Positions 46,071 through 56,246 of a stretch of DNA of 64,000 nt are shown here, one piece after another. The notes under the pieces were generated by a model. The model saw nothing but the letters and a program-made list of their open reading frames with translations. It was not told where the DNA came from and did no database searches. Position 1 is the first letter of the stretch. Each line of letters starts with the position of its first letter. Source of the DNA: Shimia isoporae (GTDB lineage Bacteria > Pseudomonadota > Alphaproteobacteria > Rhodobacterales > Rhodobacteraceae). The stretch is from positions 1,550,001-1,614,000 of the forward strand of contig NZ_SMGR01000001.1 in assembly GCF_004346865.1 (NCBI RefSeq), read 5' to 3'. The position numbers were made by a program, and so were the translations under genes.

Positions 46071-46703
46071 ATGCAAACACCAAACTTACCCGCCATTCGC
46101 GCATGTCGCCCTGCCTGGAACAAAGGCCGCGTTATAGGGCAGAAACGTCCGCTTTTGCCTAAGCATGTCTGGGCAATTCGAGTTCGACTTGAAATCGCTG
46201 AAAATCACCGCGACCTCGCGTTGTTCAATCTTGCCATCGACAGCAAACTTCGGGGCTGCGATCTGGTCAAACTGAAAGTCGCGGACGTGTACGCCGCGGG
46301 TCAGGTTAAGGAGCGGGCGTCAATCATCCAAAGCAAGACTCAGAAACCTGTCCGCTTTGAGATCACCGAGGGAACACGGAAGTCCATATTGAGATGGATG
46401 GAAGAGCCGCTAATGATCGGCTCCGAATTCCTATGGCCAGGGCGTTTCCATGAACGGCTGCACATTTCGACAAGGCAATATGCGCGATTGGTACGAGACT
46501 GGGTGAAATCAATCGGTCTGGAGCCGAGCGCTTATGGAACACATTCAATGCGGCGGACGAAGGTTGCGCAGATCTACAGGAAGACCGGCAACCTGCGCGC
46601 TGTTCAGCTCCTGCTTGGACACACCAAGATGGACAGCACAGTCCGATACCTCGGTGTCGAGCTGGAAGACGCTTTGTCGATCGCCGAGGCGGTAGAAATT
46701 TGA
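46071..46703 (+). CDS. Small tyrosine recombinase (catalytic domain only)
   Basis: 210 residues, half the size of a normal integrase. The catalytic set is complete: Arg61, His158-x2-Arg161 (H-S-M-R-R-T), His184 and Tyr193 (V-R-Y-L-G). The arm-binding and most of the core-binding regions are missing. Such short recombinases are frequent in alphaproteobacterial plasmids and islands. A 14-base near-repeat flanks it (45929 and 46735). It may be a second mobility module nested in the larger element. Confidence 0.85.
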   Translation: MQTPNLPAIRACRPAWNKGRVIGQKRPLLPKHVWAIRVRLEIAENHRDLALFNLAIDSKLRGCDLVKLKVADVYAAGQVKERASIIQSKTQKPVRFEITEGTRKSILRWMEEPLMIGSEFLWPGRFHERLHISTRQYARLVRDWVKSIGLEPSAYGTHSMRRTKVAQIYRKTGNLRAVQLLLGHTKMDSTVRYLGVELEDALSIAEAVEI

Positions 46704-46710
46704 AGGCAAT

Positions 46711-46732
46711 GGGCCGTCTTCACGGACGGCCC
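46711..46732 (+). terminator. Hairpin after the small recombinase gene
   Basis: Eight-bp perfect stem GGGCCGTC/GACGGCCC with a six-base loop, 8 bases past the recombinase stop. No T run follows, so it may be a rho-dependent pause or an mRNA-stabilising hairpin. Confidence 0.5.
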
Positions 46733-47057
46733 AAAGCCGACCTTGGTGATCTTTTGCTCAAAGACCCTTGGCTGTTGCTTCTGAAGCTATTTCAACCAAA
46801 TGTTTTGTTGTGCTTTGGTGAATTAGCTCGTGGATCTTGTTTAGGACGTTCTTGCGCATGTTCAGTGCACATCACGAAGGTAAGTCTCCCAAATGCCATT
46901 TAGGCAATCGGAGTGCTGGAATTAACTGTTCGACACGAGTACATCCAATTTTGCTTCGCGGTCCCACAATTTGCCCAATTTCCACGAAGACCGTAGCTCA
47001 ATGTGCAAACTTCTCGACGAGCACCTTCGCTAGACCGCCGCCAGTAAGTGGTCCATT
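46733..47057. other. Intergenic stretch between recombinase and SLC13 gene
   Basis: About 325 bases, more AT-rich than its surroundings, with no supported gene. It begins with the second copy of the 14-base near-repeat (46735-46748). Confidence 0.5.
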
Positions 47058-48878
47058 TTACAGCGGAAAGAACCACGGAGTGATCCAAACCGTGATTACC
47101 CCAACGAGCGCGGTGAGTGGTAAACCAATCTTCAAAAAATCCGCGAAACGGTAGCCGCCAGGGGCGACGACGAGTGTCACAACAGGTGTCGAGACCGGGG
47201 TGGAGAACGCCGCAGACGCAGCCATCAGTACACAAATCGCCATCGGGTAAGGCGAGACGCCGAGCGTTTCGGATGCGACGATCGCAATCGGAGCGACAAG
47301 GACGGCGGATGCGGTATTGGACAGAACCAACCCAAGCGCTGCGGTGATCAGAAACAGGCTTGCCATCATCACTTGAGGTGAGGCATCCCCCACCAGATCA
47401 AACAGCGCATCTACCACGACATCGGCTCCGCCGGTCTGTTGTAGTGCCGTCGCCAACGGTAACATCCCGGCGACGAGGACGATGCTGCTCCAATGAATGG
47501 AGCCATAGGCAAGCTCGGGTGTCAGCGTGCGGAACACAACCGCTGCGGTGGCCGCAACAAGAACAGCGACGACAACCGGAACGAGCCCCGAAATACTCAA
47601 CAAAACCATCGCCGCCAAAATCAACAATGCTGTTGCGAACTTGTGGCGCGCTACAGGCTCGCCAAACCGCTCCTTTGGGATGTTGAGGAGCACAAAGTCG
47701 TGGTTCAAATCGGTGAGATGCTCGATGTCATTCCAACTTCCTGCCAACAAAAGGCGGTCGCCGGACTTTAGCTTTGTGTTAAAGGGGTTTTCCAGTGCGT
47801 CTTCACCACGCACAACCCCGACCACTTCGATGCCGTAGACGTCGCGAAACTCAAAATCGCGAATGGATTGTCCGACAATCGTAGCGTTTGGGTGGACAAG
47901 AACATCGGCAATCCCCACTGAGTCACGCCATTCTGCCGTATCTTCACGCACATGGTTGAGCATGTTGAATTCCGGACGGCTGTTGAGTTTCTCAATTTCC
48001 GCTTCTTCGCCCACAACCAACAACCGGTCCCGCGCATAAAGAGCCATTTCGGGAACAAAGCTGTCAGCAACTTTTTGGCCCTTGGACGGACGGCGACGCG
48101 CCAGAATACGGGCATCCAATCCCTTGAAAATCTCTTTGAACGAAAGCGATGGCGCCTGTGCGACTTCAAACACATAGAAGCGCTCCAGCAGATTGTAGGC
48201 GTCCAACAAGGCCACCGAGGGCGTTTGTGCATGTGCCGGAGCGGCCCCGGCCGCGCTGCTCTCTTCTGACTGCGGTAAAAGGCGGCGCGCGAAGGCCAGC
48301 ATATACACAACCGCAGCCAATAAAATCACAAGGCCGATTGGGAAAAAGCTAAAGAACCCCAGCGGAGCATAGCCCGCGTCCTGCAGGCTATCGCTCACTA
48401 CAAGGTTGGGTGGCGTTGCAATCAGAGTGAGCATGCCGCTGATCAATGCGGCGTAGGACATTGGCAACAACAGTCGTGACTGGGATATGCCGGTCTCTGC
48501 AGTGATGCGTAGGATGATCGGTATGAAAATCGCAACGATTGCCGTGGAACTCATAACGCAGCCGAGAAAGGCAGCGCCCAGCATCAGATAAATAACCAAA
48601 CGGTTTTCGTTCTGGCCGCCCCGTTTCAGGATCAGGTTCCCAATGGCATGGGCGACGCCAGTGCGGTCCAGCATCTCTCCAATGATCAAAAGTGCGGCAA
48701 CCATAATCACGACGGGGCTGCCAAACCCAGCCAATGCCTGATCTGCGGTCAGAATGCCTGAGAGAATAAGCGCTACGACGACAATAAGCGCGACGAGATC
48801 AAACCGAACCCGGTTGCTGGCCATCATGGCACCGGCGATACCGATCAAAATAAACACGAATAAGACGTCGGAAGTCAC
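47058..48878 (-). CDS. SLC13-family anion permease with two TrkA-C domains
   Basis: 606 residues. About five to six N-terminal helices (1-200), a cytoplasmic part (about 215-400) with two TrkA-C-like domains (G-D-R-L-L-L-A-G pattern), then five to six C-terminal helices (400-606). The family motifs S-S-T-A-I-V-A-I-F and S-N-T-A-S-A-V-L-V-A-P-I are present in the two halves. Members carry sulfate, dicarboxylates or other anions with Na+ or H+. The substrate is unclear. Confidence 0.87.
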   Translation of the reverse strand: MTSDVLFVFILIGIAGAMMASNRVRFDLVALIVVVALILSGILTADQALAGFGSPVVIMVAALLIIGEMLDRTGVAHAIGNLILKRGGQNENRLVIYLMLGAAFLGCVMSSTAIVAIFIPIILRITAETGISQSRLLLPMSYAALISGMLTLIATPPNLVVSDSLQDAGYAPLGFFSFFPIGLVILLAAVVYMLAFARRLLPQSEESSAAGAAPAHAQTPSVALLDAYNLLERFYVFEVAQAPSLSFKEIFKGLDARILARRRPSKGQKVADSFVPEMALYARDRLLVVGEEAEIEKLNSRPEFNMLNHVREDTAEWRDSVGIADVLVHPNATIVGQSIRDFEFRDVYGIEVVGVVRGEDALENPFNTKLKSGDRLLLAGSWNDIEHLTDLNHDFVLLNIPKERFGEPVARHKFATALLILAAMVLLSISGLVPVVVAVLVAATAAVVFRTLTPELAYGSIHWSSIVLVAGMLPLATALQQTGGADVVVDALFDLVGDASPQVMMASLFLITAALGLVLSNTASAVLVAPIAIVASETLGVSPYPMAICVLMAASAAFSTPVSTPVVTLVVAPGGYRFADFLKIGLPLTALVGVITVWITPWFFPL

Positions 48879-48971
48879 CTTATCAAATTCCCTCAGAAGA
48901 CATTAATGCACTGGTGCAAAACCCAGAAAAATCACACTTGTGGCAATGGTTACATGCCCAAGCATGCCTTG

Positions 48972-50231
48972 TCATCGCTTAGATTGAGGTGCCAGTTCGG
49001 CGCTGGTGGTGAGCGTGCTTTCGCGTTTTGCCTGCTCAGCTTTGGCGGTTGGTGAAGAACGGCCAAGTCGCCAATAGACAAAAGCTGCGTAACCGCCCAT
49101 GCAGGCAAAGTTCAACCAATTCAGGGCACTGTCTCCCAGTAGGCTGGTGACTGCGCTTGCGACCAAGGGGCCGGCAATAGAGCCTACTGTCCATACGAAA
49201 AGCATCGTGACAGAAGTGGAAGAGATATACACCGGAACCGTTCTGTCTAGCGCATGGGCCACGATCAGCGAATAGATCGTCAAAAGGCTCCCTCCCAAAA
49301 GCATCATCAGCACTATGAAGAACCAGAACGCCACAGACGCATAGTCAAAGCGCTGCGGGGCGTAGTCCGGGTCAGAGAGTATGCCCATCGCAAGCAAAAC
49401 AACCGCACAGACCAGCGACACGCCAAACACAACCCGGCGGCGGTCGATGCGATCGGACAAACCGCCCAAAGGAAACTGGAAAACAACTCGGCCCAAGTAG
49501 ATCGCCGCAATCGAGATGGCGATGTCGACAGGTTGCACCCCCAATTGGGCTGCGCCGTAGGGCACAACGTTGAGAATTGTGGTCGTGACGACCCCGGTGG
49601 CAAGCGCACCAATGGCTGCGGTTGGCGCTTCTTGAAACAGGGCGCGAACACGTAGGTTTATCTTTTTTCCGGAATCCGGCGGCGACATGCTGGTGGTGGT
49701 AATGACGACAATCGACGCGCAATAAAGCAGCGCAATGACCAAAAACACCGGCCCCAGATCACCTTCTGCAAAGAAGATAATTCCCTGACTGGCCACAGCC
49801 ACAATGCCGATGACAACGGCATAGATCGACAGAACTCGCCCTCTGGATTGGCCATCTGCCGCCTCGTTTATCCATGCGTCTCCGATGGCAAACAGCGACG
49901 CCGTGGCCAAGCCAACCAGAAACCTCAGCACGATCAAGACCGCGGCATTTGAGCCGACGGAAAACAGAATGGCGGCGATTGTGACCACCGCAGCGGATGC
50001 CGCAAACGCGCGAATGTGTCCAAAGTCCGCGATGGAACGCGAAACGACGAAGCAGCCGAGCAGGAAACCTGTTGCATATGCGGATGCTGCAAAAGATGCC
50101 GCTTCTTGGGAGGCGCCAATGTCAGCAAAAACCAGAGGGACAAACGTACCGGATGCGGACGTTGCAAGCTGGATCGCTGCCATCGCGACAAATACGGATT
50201 TCAAAGCTGATACTTGCGCCTTTAGAGACAT
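48972..50231 (-). CDS. MFS transporter
   Basis: 419 residues from the ATG at 50231 (ATG at 50243 possible) with twelve predicted helices and a central loop near 190-205. The MFS motif A-like segment G-L-S-D-R-I-D-R-R-R lies after helix 8, the mirror position of the usual loop 2-3 motif. A basic C-terminal tail follows. An efflux or uptake role cannot be decided from sequence; the setting among export genes favours efflux. Confidence 0.83.
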   Translation of the reverse strand: MSLKAQVSALKSVFVAMAAIQLATSASGTFVPLVFADIGASQEAASFAASAYATGFLLGCFVVSRSIADFGHIRAFAASAAVVTIAAILFSVGSNAAVLIVLRFLVGLATASLFAIGDAWINEAADGQSRGRVLSIYAVVIGIVAVASQGIIFFAEGDLGPVFLVIALLYCASIVVITTTSMSPPDSGKKINLRVRALFQEAPTAAIGALATGVVTTTILNVVPYGAAQLGVQPVDIAISIAAIYLGRVVFQFPLGGLSDRIDRRRVVFGVSLVCAVVLLAMGILSDPDYAPQRFDYASVAFWFFIVLMMLLGGSLLTIYSLIVAHALDRTVPVYISSTSVTMLFVWTVGSIAGPLVASAVTSLLGDSALNWLNFACMGGYAAFVYWRLGRSSPTAKAEQAKRESTLTTSAELAPQSKR

Positions 50232-50626
50232 CAAACAGACCACAAGAATAAAAAAAATCTGTTGTGTCAGTGTGCTGGCCTGACGGTGGCTGTGTCAACT
50301 CGTTAGGCATCCGGACTGTTCTGAGCCCTGAGTTTCTTACTTCGGGGGCAAGTGTGTCGCACCTATGCGGCAATGGATGCCGTGCTTTGCGATCAACAAT
50401 GCGATGGATTTGAACGCTTTAATCAGTTCTTCGGCGCACTTGAAAAATTAATACCGCAAGCGTTCGCAACTGTGCCATGCTGATCTCACACATTTGGTGC
50501 TTACGGGCGCCGACAGTTTTTGACTGATTGCACTTAACGATCCGCGCACCGCGTAAGGACTACAAGAAAAGACCATTTTCCTTCGCTCTCTCGGGATTTC
50601 GAAGCTACTGACGAGGACTACTCTGC
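50232..50626. other. Divergent promoter region of the MFS and RND genes
   Basis: Nearly 400 bases between divergent genes. No ORF is supported. An A-rich run (about 50247-50257) lies close to the MFS start. I see no clear palindrome and no regulator gene next to it, so how the RND operon is controlled is unknown. Confidence 0.5.
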
Positions 50627-51883
50627 ATGCAACTGCTCACAGCCATTCTTTCTTTCGGCACAGCTCTTTTTCTTTCCAACCAAGTGACAGCGCAAGAAAA
50701 CGACGCCCCGCCTCGGCCGGCCAAGGTGCACGTAGTGACAGCACAAGAGTCGGTTCTAAGTCGGAGCTATCCGGCTGTTGCGTTTCCATCTCGCGAAGTG
50801 GCGCTTTCCTTCCGCGTCGGCGGACGTGTCGTCGACCTGCCCATCCGCGCATCGCAGGCTGTAAAGGCCGGTGACTTGATCGCGCAGCTGGATACGCGGG
50901 ATTTCGAAGCCGATGTGTCCCAGCTCGAAGCCCGACTGGATGAAGCCGAAGCGCAGTTGCAAATTTTGAAAACCGGCGCCCGTCCTGAGGAAATTGCAGC
51001 TCTGAAAGCCGCCGTACAAGCCGCTTCTGTGCAACTTGAGCAGGCACGCGACGAATATGAGCGCACAAAACAGCTAGTGGAGCGCGGTGTGGTTGCCGCC
51101 ACCGTCGTGGAGCAACAAGAAGCAGCGGTACGCGTTGCTGAAGCCGAATTGGTGTCACGCAACGAACAACTCACAATCGGACTGATTGGTGGCCGACCCG
51201 AGGAGGTCTTGGCCGCTGAAGCAGGAATTCGCGGCCTCAAGGCGCAGTTGCAAGCCGCCCGCGACACTCTTTCGGACGCCACCCTGCGCGCGCCTTTCGA
51301 CGGTGTGATTGCGCGCCGTTCCATCGAGGCCTTTTCCAACGTGCAAGCAGGCGCAGACATTGCGCTGTTGCAAAACATCAAGACGCTTGAGGTCGGCTTT
51401 GACCTGCCGGGCGCTGATATTGTTGCGATGGCCAACAAGGGATTTGACCTGTTTGAAAACGCCGTGACCTTCGACGCTCTGCCAGACCTGGAACTTCCAG
51501 CCGATCTGGTCGAATTTGCAACCCAAGCTGACACCGCCACCCAAACATACCGTGGCCGGCTACTGGTCACACTTCCAGATGGCGCCGTCGTGCTTCCAGG
51601 CATGGTCGCACGCGTGCATATTAGAGGAAGCAGCTACGAAGCGGCAGTCGTGTCCGTGCCTCAATCCGCACTTGCCGCGGCGCCGGACGGGTCGACATTC
51701 GTGTGGAAGGTTGATGCAAACAGCAATGCGGTAACGAGCGCCCCCGTGACTGTGAGCGATGTCACCGAAAGTGGCACAATCGTTACTTCCGGACTGTCCG
51801 CCGGTGACGTCGTGGTCTCTGCCGGCATTGGCGACCTGCAAGACGGCACAATCATTCGTCCCATTCAGAAGGTGGGAGAATAA
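50627..51883 (+). CDS. RND efflux periplasmic adaptor (membrane fusion protein)
   Basis: 418 residues. The signal peptide ends near VTAQ-END. In order: a split biotinyl-lipoyl domain (V-G-G-R-V-V-D-L-P-I-R ... L-R-A-P-F-D-G-V-I), a long helical hairpin (about 100-210, rich in Glu, Ala, Leu), a beta-barrel domain, and a membrane-proximal domain. It links an inner-membrane RND pump to an outer-membrane channel. The pump gene follows after three bases. No TolC-type gene is in the window. Confidence 0.9.
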   Translation: MQLLTAILSFGTALFLSNQVTAQENDAPPRPAKVHVVTAQESVLSRSYPAVAFPSREVALSFRVGGRVVDLPIRASQAVKAGDLIAQLDTRDFEADVSQLEARLDEAEAQLQILKTGARPEEIAALKAAVQAASVQLEQARDEYERTKQLVERGVVAATVVEQQEAAVRVAEAELVSRNEQLTIGLIGGRPEEVLAAEAGIRGLKAQLQAARDTLSDATLRAPFDGVIARRSIEAFSNVQAGADIALLQNIKTLEVGFDLPGADIVAMANKGFDLFENAVTFDALPDLELPADLVEFATQADTATQTYRGRLLVTLPDGAVVLPGMVARVHIRGSSYEAAVVSVPQSALAAAPDGSTFVWKVDANSNAVTSAPVTVSDVTESGTIVTSGLSAGDVVVSAGIGDLQDGTIIRPIQKVGE

Positions 51884-51886
51884 CTG

Positions 51887-54800
51887 ATGGATCTCGCTCG
51901 TTTTGCTGTCGAAAAGCGCGTTATCTCTGCGCTTGCGACCCTTCTCATTATAGCTGCTGGTCTGTTTGCCTATGGCAAGCTGCCGCGCTTTGAGGATCCG
52001 GAATTCATCATCCGACAAGCGCAGGTGGTCACACCCTATCCTGGGGCCACTGCAGAAGAAGTCGCATCAGAGGTCACCGAAGTTATTGAGACCGCCCTGC
52101 AGGAACTTTCAGGTGTGAAGGAAGTCAAATCTGTTTCTTCCCCGGGTCTCAGCACGGTTAATGTCGAATTCACCATCCAAACCACCAAAACCCATGCCGA
52201 TTTGCGCCAGCGGTTCGCCCAGATGCGGGCCAAGATCCTGGATACGCAATCAGATCTGCCGCCAAACGCTCTGGAAACACAGGTCTATGACGACTTCGGC
52301 GATGTGTATGCCTTGTATTTCGCAATTGTCGGAGACGGTTACTCGATTTCTGAGTTGCGGGATTATGCCAAGCAATTGCAGCGGCAACTGCTGACAGTCG
52401 GCGGAGTATCGAAAGTGGTTCTGAGCGGAGTTCAAGACGAAGTCATCTACGTGGAATACTCCACTGCTCGCCTCGTCGAACTCGGCCTTTCGCCTCAGCA
52501 AATTGCGCAGGTGCTTGAAGGGCAAAACCTTGTATTGCCTGCGGGATCAGTATTGGCCGGTAGTTTCCGCATCGAAGTGCGCCCTCAGTCCGCCGTTGAC
52601 TCTATCGAGGCTATCGAGAACCTGCGGATTGCCAACCCCGAAACCGGCGCCTCATTCAGACTGTCCGATATAGCCTCTGTGTCTCGGGGCCTCGCCGAAC
52701 CGGCAAGTCTTCAGCTGTTCCGAGATGGCAAACCCGCTATTGGCATTGGCATATCCAACACTCTGGGCGGTAACGTTGTTGCAATGGGCGACGCCGTCAA
52801 AGCAAAAATGACAGCGCTGACGTCGGAACGTCCAATTGGTATAGAGCTTTTGCCGATCTCCGATCAATCGTCTTCGGTCAAAGACTCCGTCGATGACTTC
52901 GTCCTGAACGTAATTCTGGCGCTGGTGATCGTGGTGGGTACACTTCTGATTTTCATGGGGCTCCGCTCCGGCGTGCTCATGGGCGGTATCCTACTGGTGA
53001 CCGTGGCCGGCACCCTGGCTGGCATGTATCTTTACGGTTTGGACATGCAACGTATCTCGCTAGGCGCGCTGATCATCGCGCTTGGCATGCTGGTGGACAA
53101 CGCGATCGTTGTCGTCGAAGGGACGCTCGTGCGGGTCCAACGGGGCGAGGACGCCCGTTCTGCCTCCATCGCGGTGGTCAACCAGACCAAATGGCCTCTG
53201 CTGGGCGGTACGGTTGTAGGCCTATTGGCTTTCTCCCCGATTGGTTTCTCTCCGGACAATACCGGCGAATACGCAGGCAGCCTATTCTGGACGATTTCTA
53301 TTGCCCTCCTGTTCTCATGGCTGGTCGCAATCTGGCTCACGCCGTATTTCTGCACACTTCTGATGAAGGCGGGTAAGACTGCGGTTGTTGCAGAAGAAAA
53401 CGCTGTTTTGAAGGGCTACAGAGCCGCTCTTAAAGGCGCAATTCGAATGCGCTTTGTCACGGTTGGTGTGGTGTTTGGCCTTTTCGTCTCGGCGGTTCTG
53501 GGCTTTGCGCTGGTGCCGCCGGGTTTCTTCCCGAACAGCACCCGACCGCAATTTGTGATTGATTATTTCCTACCGCAGGGATCGGACATTTCGCAGACCA
53601 ACAGCGATATTGCCGCCATCGATGCCCATGTGCGCACACTTGAGGGGGTGATCGGAACCAACACTGCCGTTGGCGGCGGGCACACACGCTTCATGCTGGT
53701 CTATAGCAGCGAGGACAGCAACAGCGCTTACGGACAGATCCTCGTTGATGTAGAGGACTACCGCCAAATCGACGCTCTGAGACCCCAAATACAGTCCTGG
53801 ATTGAGGAAACCTTCCCGGCCTCCAATTCCAAGGTTTGGAAGTTTGTCTTGGGGCCGGGTGGCGGCTCGGTGATTGAAGCGCGTTTTTCCGGCCCCGACC
53901 CAGTGACCCTTCGAGAGCTGGCTGAAAAGGCCAAGACTATCTTTGACGAGCAAGGGGCAATCGCCATCAAGGACGACTGGCGGGAGCAAGTTCAGGTCAT
54001 CCGGCCGCAGATCAACACGGAGAACGCCCGCCGCCTCGGGCTCAGCCAAGCGGACATTTCGCAGGCGATCAACGGCCATCTTTCCGGCGAAATCCTCGGG
54101 CTTTATCGGGAGGGCGACGAGCTCCTCAACATCACGATGCGCCCCTTTGAGCGCGATCGCAACGATGTGGGCGCTTTGCAAAACCTACAGGTGTTCAGCA
54201 CCGTCACGGGCACCTATGTGCCAATATCACAAGTTGTGGACAGCTTTGATCTTGTTTTTGAAGCGGGTAATTTGCGTCGTATCAACCGCCAACTTGCCAT
54301 CACGGCGCAGGCCGACAATCCGCCCGGCGTCTTGTCCGGAGACACGTTTGAAATGGTTAGGCCCCATGTCGAAGCCATCGACTTGCCCCCAGGCTACGCG
54401 CTTGAATGGCAGGGCGAATACGGAGACAGCATGGAAGCCAACGAAGGCCTAGCCTCCACTATGCCTTTGGGATTTGGCGCGATGATTGTTGTGGTCATCC
54501 TGCTGTTTAACGCAGTGCGTCAGCCTTTGATCATCTGGCTCACCGTCCCCTTGGCCATCATTGGTGTTGTGTGGGGCCTCGCTGCCACTCAAACCCCGTT
54601 GGAGTTCATGGCAATCTTGGGGATGCTATCGCTCACTGGGATGCTGATTAAGAATGCCATTGTTTTGATTGATGAGACGGACACCCAAATCGCCAGCGGC
54701 AAGGAGCGCATGGACTGCGTGGTGGATGCCGCTGTGTCGCGTGTGCGGCCAGTGGCTCTGGGTGTTCTCACGACAGTACTAGGGGTGATGCCGCTGTTGT

Positions 54801-54955
54801 GGGATCCGTTCTTTCAGTCGCTCGCAGTTGTGATTATTTTTGGTCTGAGCTTTGCAACGATCCTGACGCTGATCATCGTGCCGACACTCTACGCCATCTT
54901 CTTTGGCGTGAAGAACGATGAAATCAAAGGCACCGACGAGCCCGAACCTGCGTGA
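51887..54955 (+). CDS. RND-family efflux pump, inner-membrane permease
   Basis: 1022 residues with the AcrB/HAE1 architecture: helix 1 (about 10-28), a large periplasmic loop, helices 2-6, a second large loop from about residue 550, and helices 8-12. The V-D-N-A-I-V-V-V-E motif of helix 4, with the paired acidic relay residues expected there, and the F-x-G-x-x-x-(X)3-P segments are visible. It exports organic compounds using the proton gradient; the range of substrates cannot be read. Confidence 0.93.
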   Translation: MDLARFAVEKRVISALATLLIIAAGLFAYGKLPRFEDPEFIIRQAQVVTPYPGATAEEVASEVTEVIETALQELSGVKEVKSVSSPGLSTVNVEFTIQTTKTHADLRQRFAQMRAKILDTQSDLPPNALETQVYDDFGDVYALYFAIVGDGYSISELRDYAKQLQRQLLTVGGVSKVVLSGVQDEVIYVEYSTARLVELGLSPQQIAQVLEGQNLVLPAGSVLAGSFRIEVRPQSAVDSIEAIENLRIANPETGASFRLSDIASVSRGLAEPASLQLFRDGKPAIGIGISNTLGGNVVAMGDAVKAKMTALTSERPIGIELLPISDQSSSVKDSVDDFVLNVILALVIVVGTLLIFMGLRSGVLMGGILLVTVAGTLAGMYLYGLDMQRISLGALIIALGMLVDNAIVVVEGTLVRVQRGEDARSASIAVVNQTKWPLLGGTVVGLLAFSPIGFSPDNTGEYAGSLFWTISIALLFSWLVAIWLTPYFCTLLMKAGKTAVVAEENAVLKGYRAALKGAIRMRFVTVGVVFGLFVSAVLGFALVPPGFFPNSTRPQFVIDYFLPQGSDISQTNSDIAAIDAHVRTLEGVIGTNTAVGGGHTRFMLVYSSEDSNSAYGQILVDVEDYRQIDALRPQIQSWIEETFPASNSKVWKFVLGPGGGSVIEARFSGPDPVTLRELAEKAKTIFDEQGAIAIKDDWREQVQVIRPQINTENARRLGLSQADISQAINGHLSGEILGLYREGDELLNITMRPFERDRNDVGALQNLQVFSTVTGTYVPISQVVDSFDLVFEAGNLRRINRQLAITAQADNPPGVLSGDTFEMVRPHVEAIDLPPGYALEWQGEYGDSMEANEGLASTMPLGFGAMIVVVILLFNAVRQPLIIWLTVPLAIIGVVWGLAATQTPLEFMAILGMLSLTGMLIKNAIVLIDETDTQIASGKERMDCVVDAAVSRVRPVALGVLTTVLGVMPLLWDPFFQSLAVVIIFGLSFATILTLIIVPTLYAIFFGVKNDEIKGTDEPEPA

Positions 54956-55004
54956 TCAGATCACTGGCCTCACCTCGAAAGAGGTGGGGCCGGCAGAATT
55001 CCCG

Positions 55005-56246
55005 TTATCGGGGCGGGCCACTTCGCCAGAAATCTCCGGATTTGAAACTGTCATAGCCGTAGCTATAGAGCGCACGCATGTATTCCGGATCAAATGGTTC
55101 GGCGAGCGGCAAGGTAAAGTCTTCTCCAATCCACGCAACCCGGTAGCGTGCGTTGGTAGCACGCGCGAGTTTATAGCCAAGCTCCAATTCACTGGCGCCC
55201 TGATTTTTGGTCAACGTTGTAAGGGAACGCTCGGCGATTGAGAGCAGGTTTGCATCCGTCACGTTGGGCTCAGGCGCGATCTTGCCGTTGCGGATCAAAT
55301 ATAGCGTCGGACGACCGGCGAGCTGACTGCTGTGTCGCCAGCTGTTCAGGCTTGTCGACTGGGAGATAACGCCGCCATCCACGTGCAATTCGTCCCGCAC
55401 ACCATCAGGCGTTTCCACTTCGATCAGCACAGGTGGGAAAATCGCCGGCATTGCGGAAGAGGCCAACAGCACGTCCCGGAACAGGTCTGGCGCGTTTGGC
55501 GCCCCGCTGGCGGCGATGGCACCGAGATCCCAGATAACGGCTCGCTGCGCATCAAGACTTGTGGTTTGTACCAACAGCCGGCGCCCGCGTTCGTGTTGTT
55601 TTGCGATAGCCGCTAGGAATTCCGGTGTAATGTAGGCTTCAATCGTTTCACGGAGCGGCTCCGAACTGTAACGGGATGCGTTTGGCAGAACCCCAAACAA
55701 TGACCGGACCTTAAAGATGCTGTCTGGCTCCAACCCACCAAAAAACTGGCGCAAGTCGTCATCGTAGTCTGACCCTAGATAAGCAAACGGCGCAGCCAGA
55801 GCACCTGTCGAAACGCCTGTGACCACAAGAAACTCAGGGCGCGAGCCACTTTCTGACCATGCCTTGAGTGCCCCGGCCGAAAAAGCCCCATTCTCCGCAC
55901 CACCGGACAACGCCAAGACATTGAATGCACCGCCCAGTCCAGCCGCTCGTCGGCGCGCGTCAACGTCTCTATTGAGCGCTGATATGTTGGCCGGCGGCGT
56001 GTCTCCCCAAAACCGCACATCCTGCATATTGGGAACTTGCGGGTCATCTAGGTCCGCCAGCGAAATAGGGTCTCTATGAATGTTGGAACTGCAGGAACAA
56101 CAAACCAAAGTGACAATCGTCGCAAGGATGGCCCTGGTTCGCCCCTTCGTCGAAAAGGATAATGTGGATTGGGTCACGTATTGGATCGCTACCTGAATGA
56201 ATTGTTGGACTTTCAAACAGATTACTACGAGACGCAAAACGATCAA
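55005..56246 (-). CDS. Patatin-like phospholipase, exported
   Basis: 413 residues. The Ser-Asp dyad is Ser147 (G-V-S-T-G) and Asp290 (V-D-G-G), with the oxyanion loop S-G-G-A-E-N-G-A at 114-121. The N-terminal 50 residues include a hydrophobic stretch ending in Cys-rich C-C-S-C-S-S, like a lipoprotein signal but without a standard lipobox. A GTG at 56177 gives a more normal signal length and may be the true start. It converges on the RND pump gene. A lipid acyl hydrolase role is expected. Confidence 0.83.
   Translation of the reverse strand: MIVLRLVVICLKVQQFIQVAIQYVTQSTLSFSTKGRTRAILATIVTLVCCSCSSNIHRDPISLADLDDPQVPNMQDVRFWGDTPPANISALNRDVDARRRAAGLGGAFNVLALSGGAENGAFSAGALKAWSESGSRPEFLVVTGVSTGALAAPFAYLGSDYDDDLRQFFGGLEPDSIFKVRSLFGVLPNASRYSSEPLRETIEAYITPEFLAAIAKQHERGRRLLVQTTSLDAQRAVIWDLGAIAASGAPNAPDLFRDVLLASSAMPAIFPPVLIEVETPDGVRDELHVDGGVISQSTSLNSWRHSSQLAGRPTLYLIRNGKIAPEPNVTDANLLSIAERSLTTLTKNQGASELELGYKLARATNARYRVAWIGEDFTLPLAEPFDPEYMRALYSYGYDSFKSGDFWRSGPPR

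Noticed and set aside
46837-47154. 105-codon plus-strand frame between the recombinase and the SLC13 gene
   Set aside because: It runs into the 3' end of the SLC13 gene on the opposite strand and has no family features.
53570-54181. 203-codon minus-strand frame within the RND pump gene
   Set aside because: Antisense shadow of a well-supported 1022-residue pump.
47058-54955. SLC13, MFS and RND genes as one operon
   Set aside because: SLC13 and MFS genes are on the minus strand and the RND pair on the plus strand with a 383-base divergent gap, so they are at least two transcription units.
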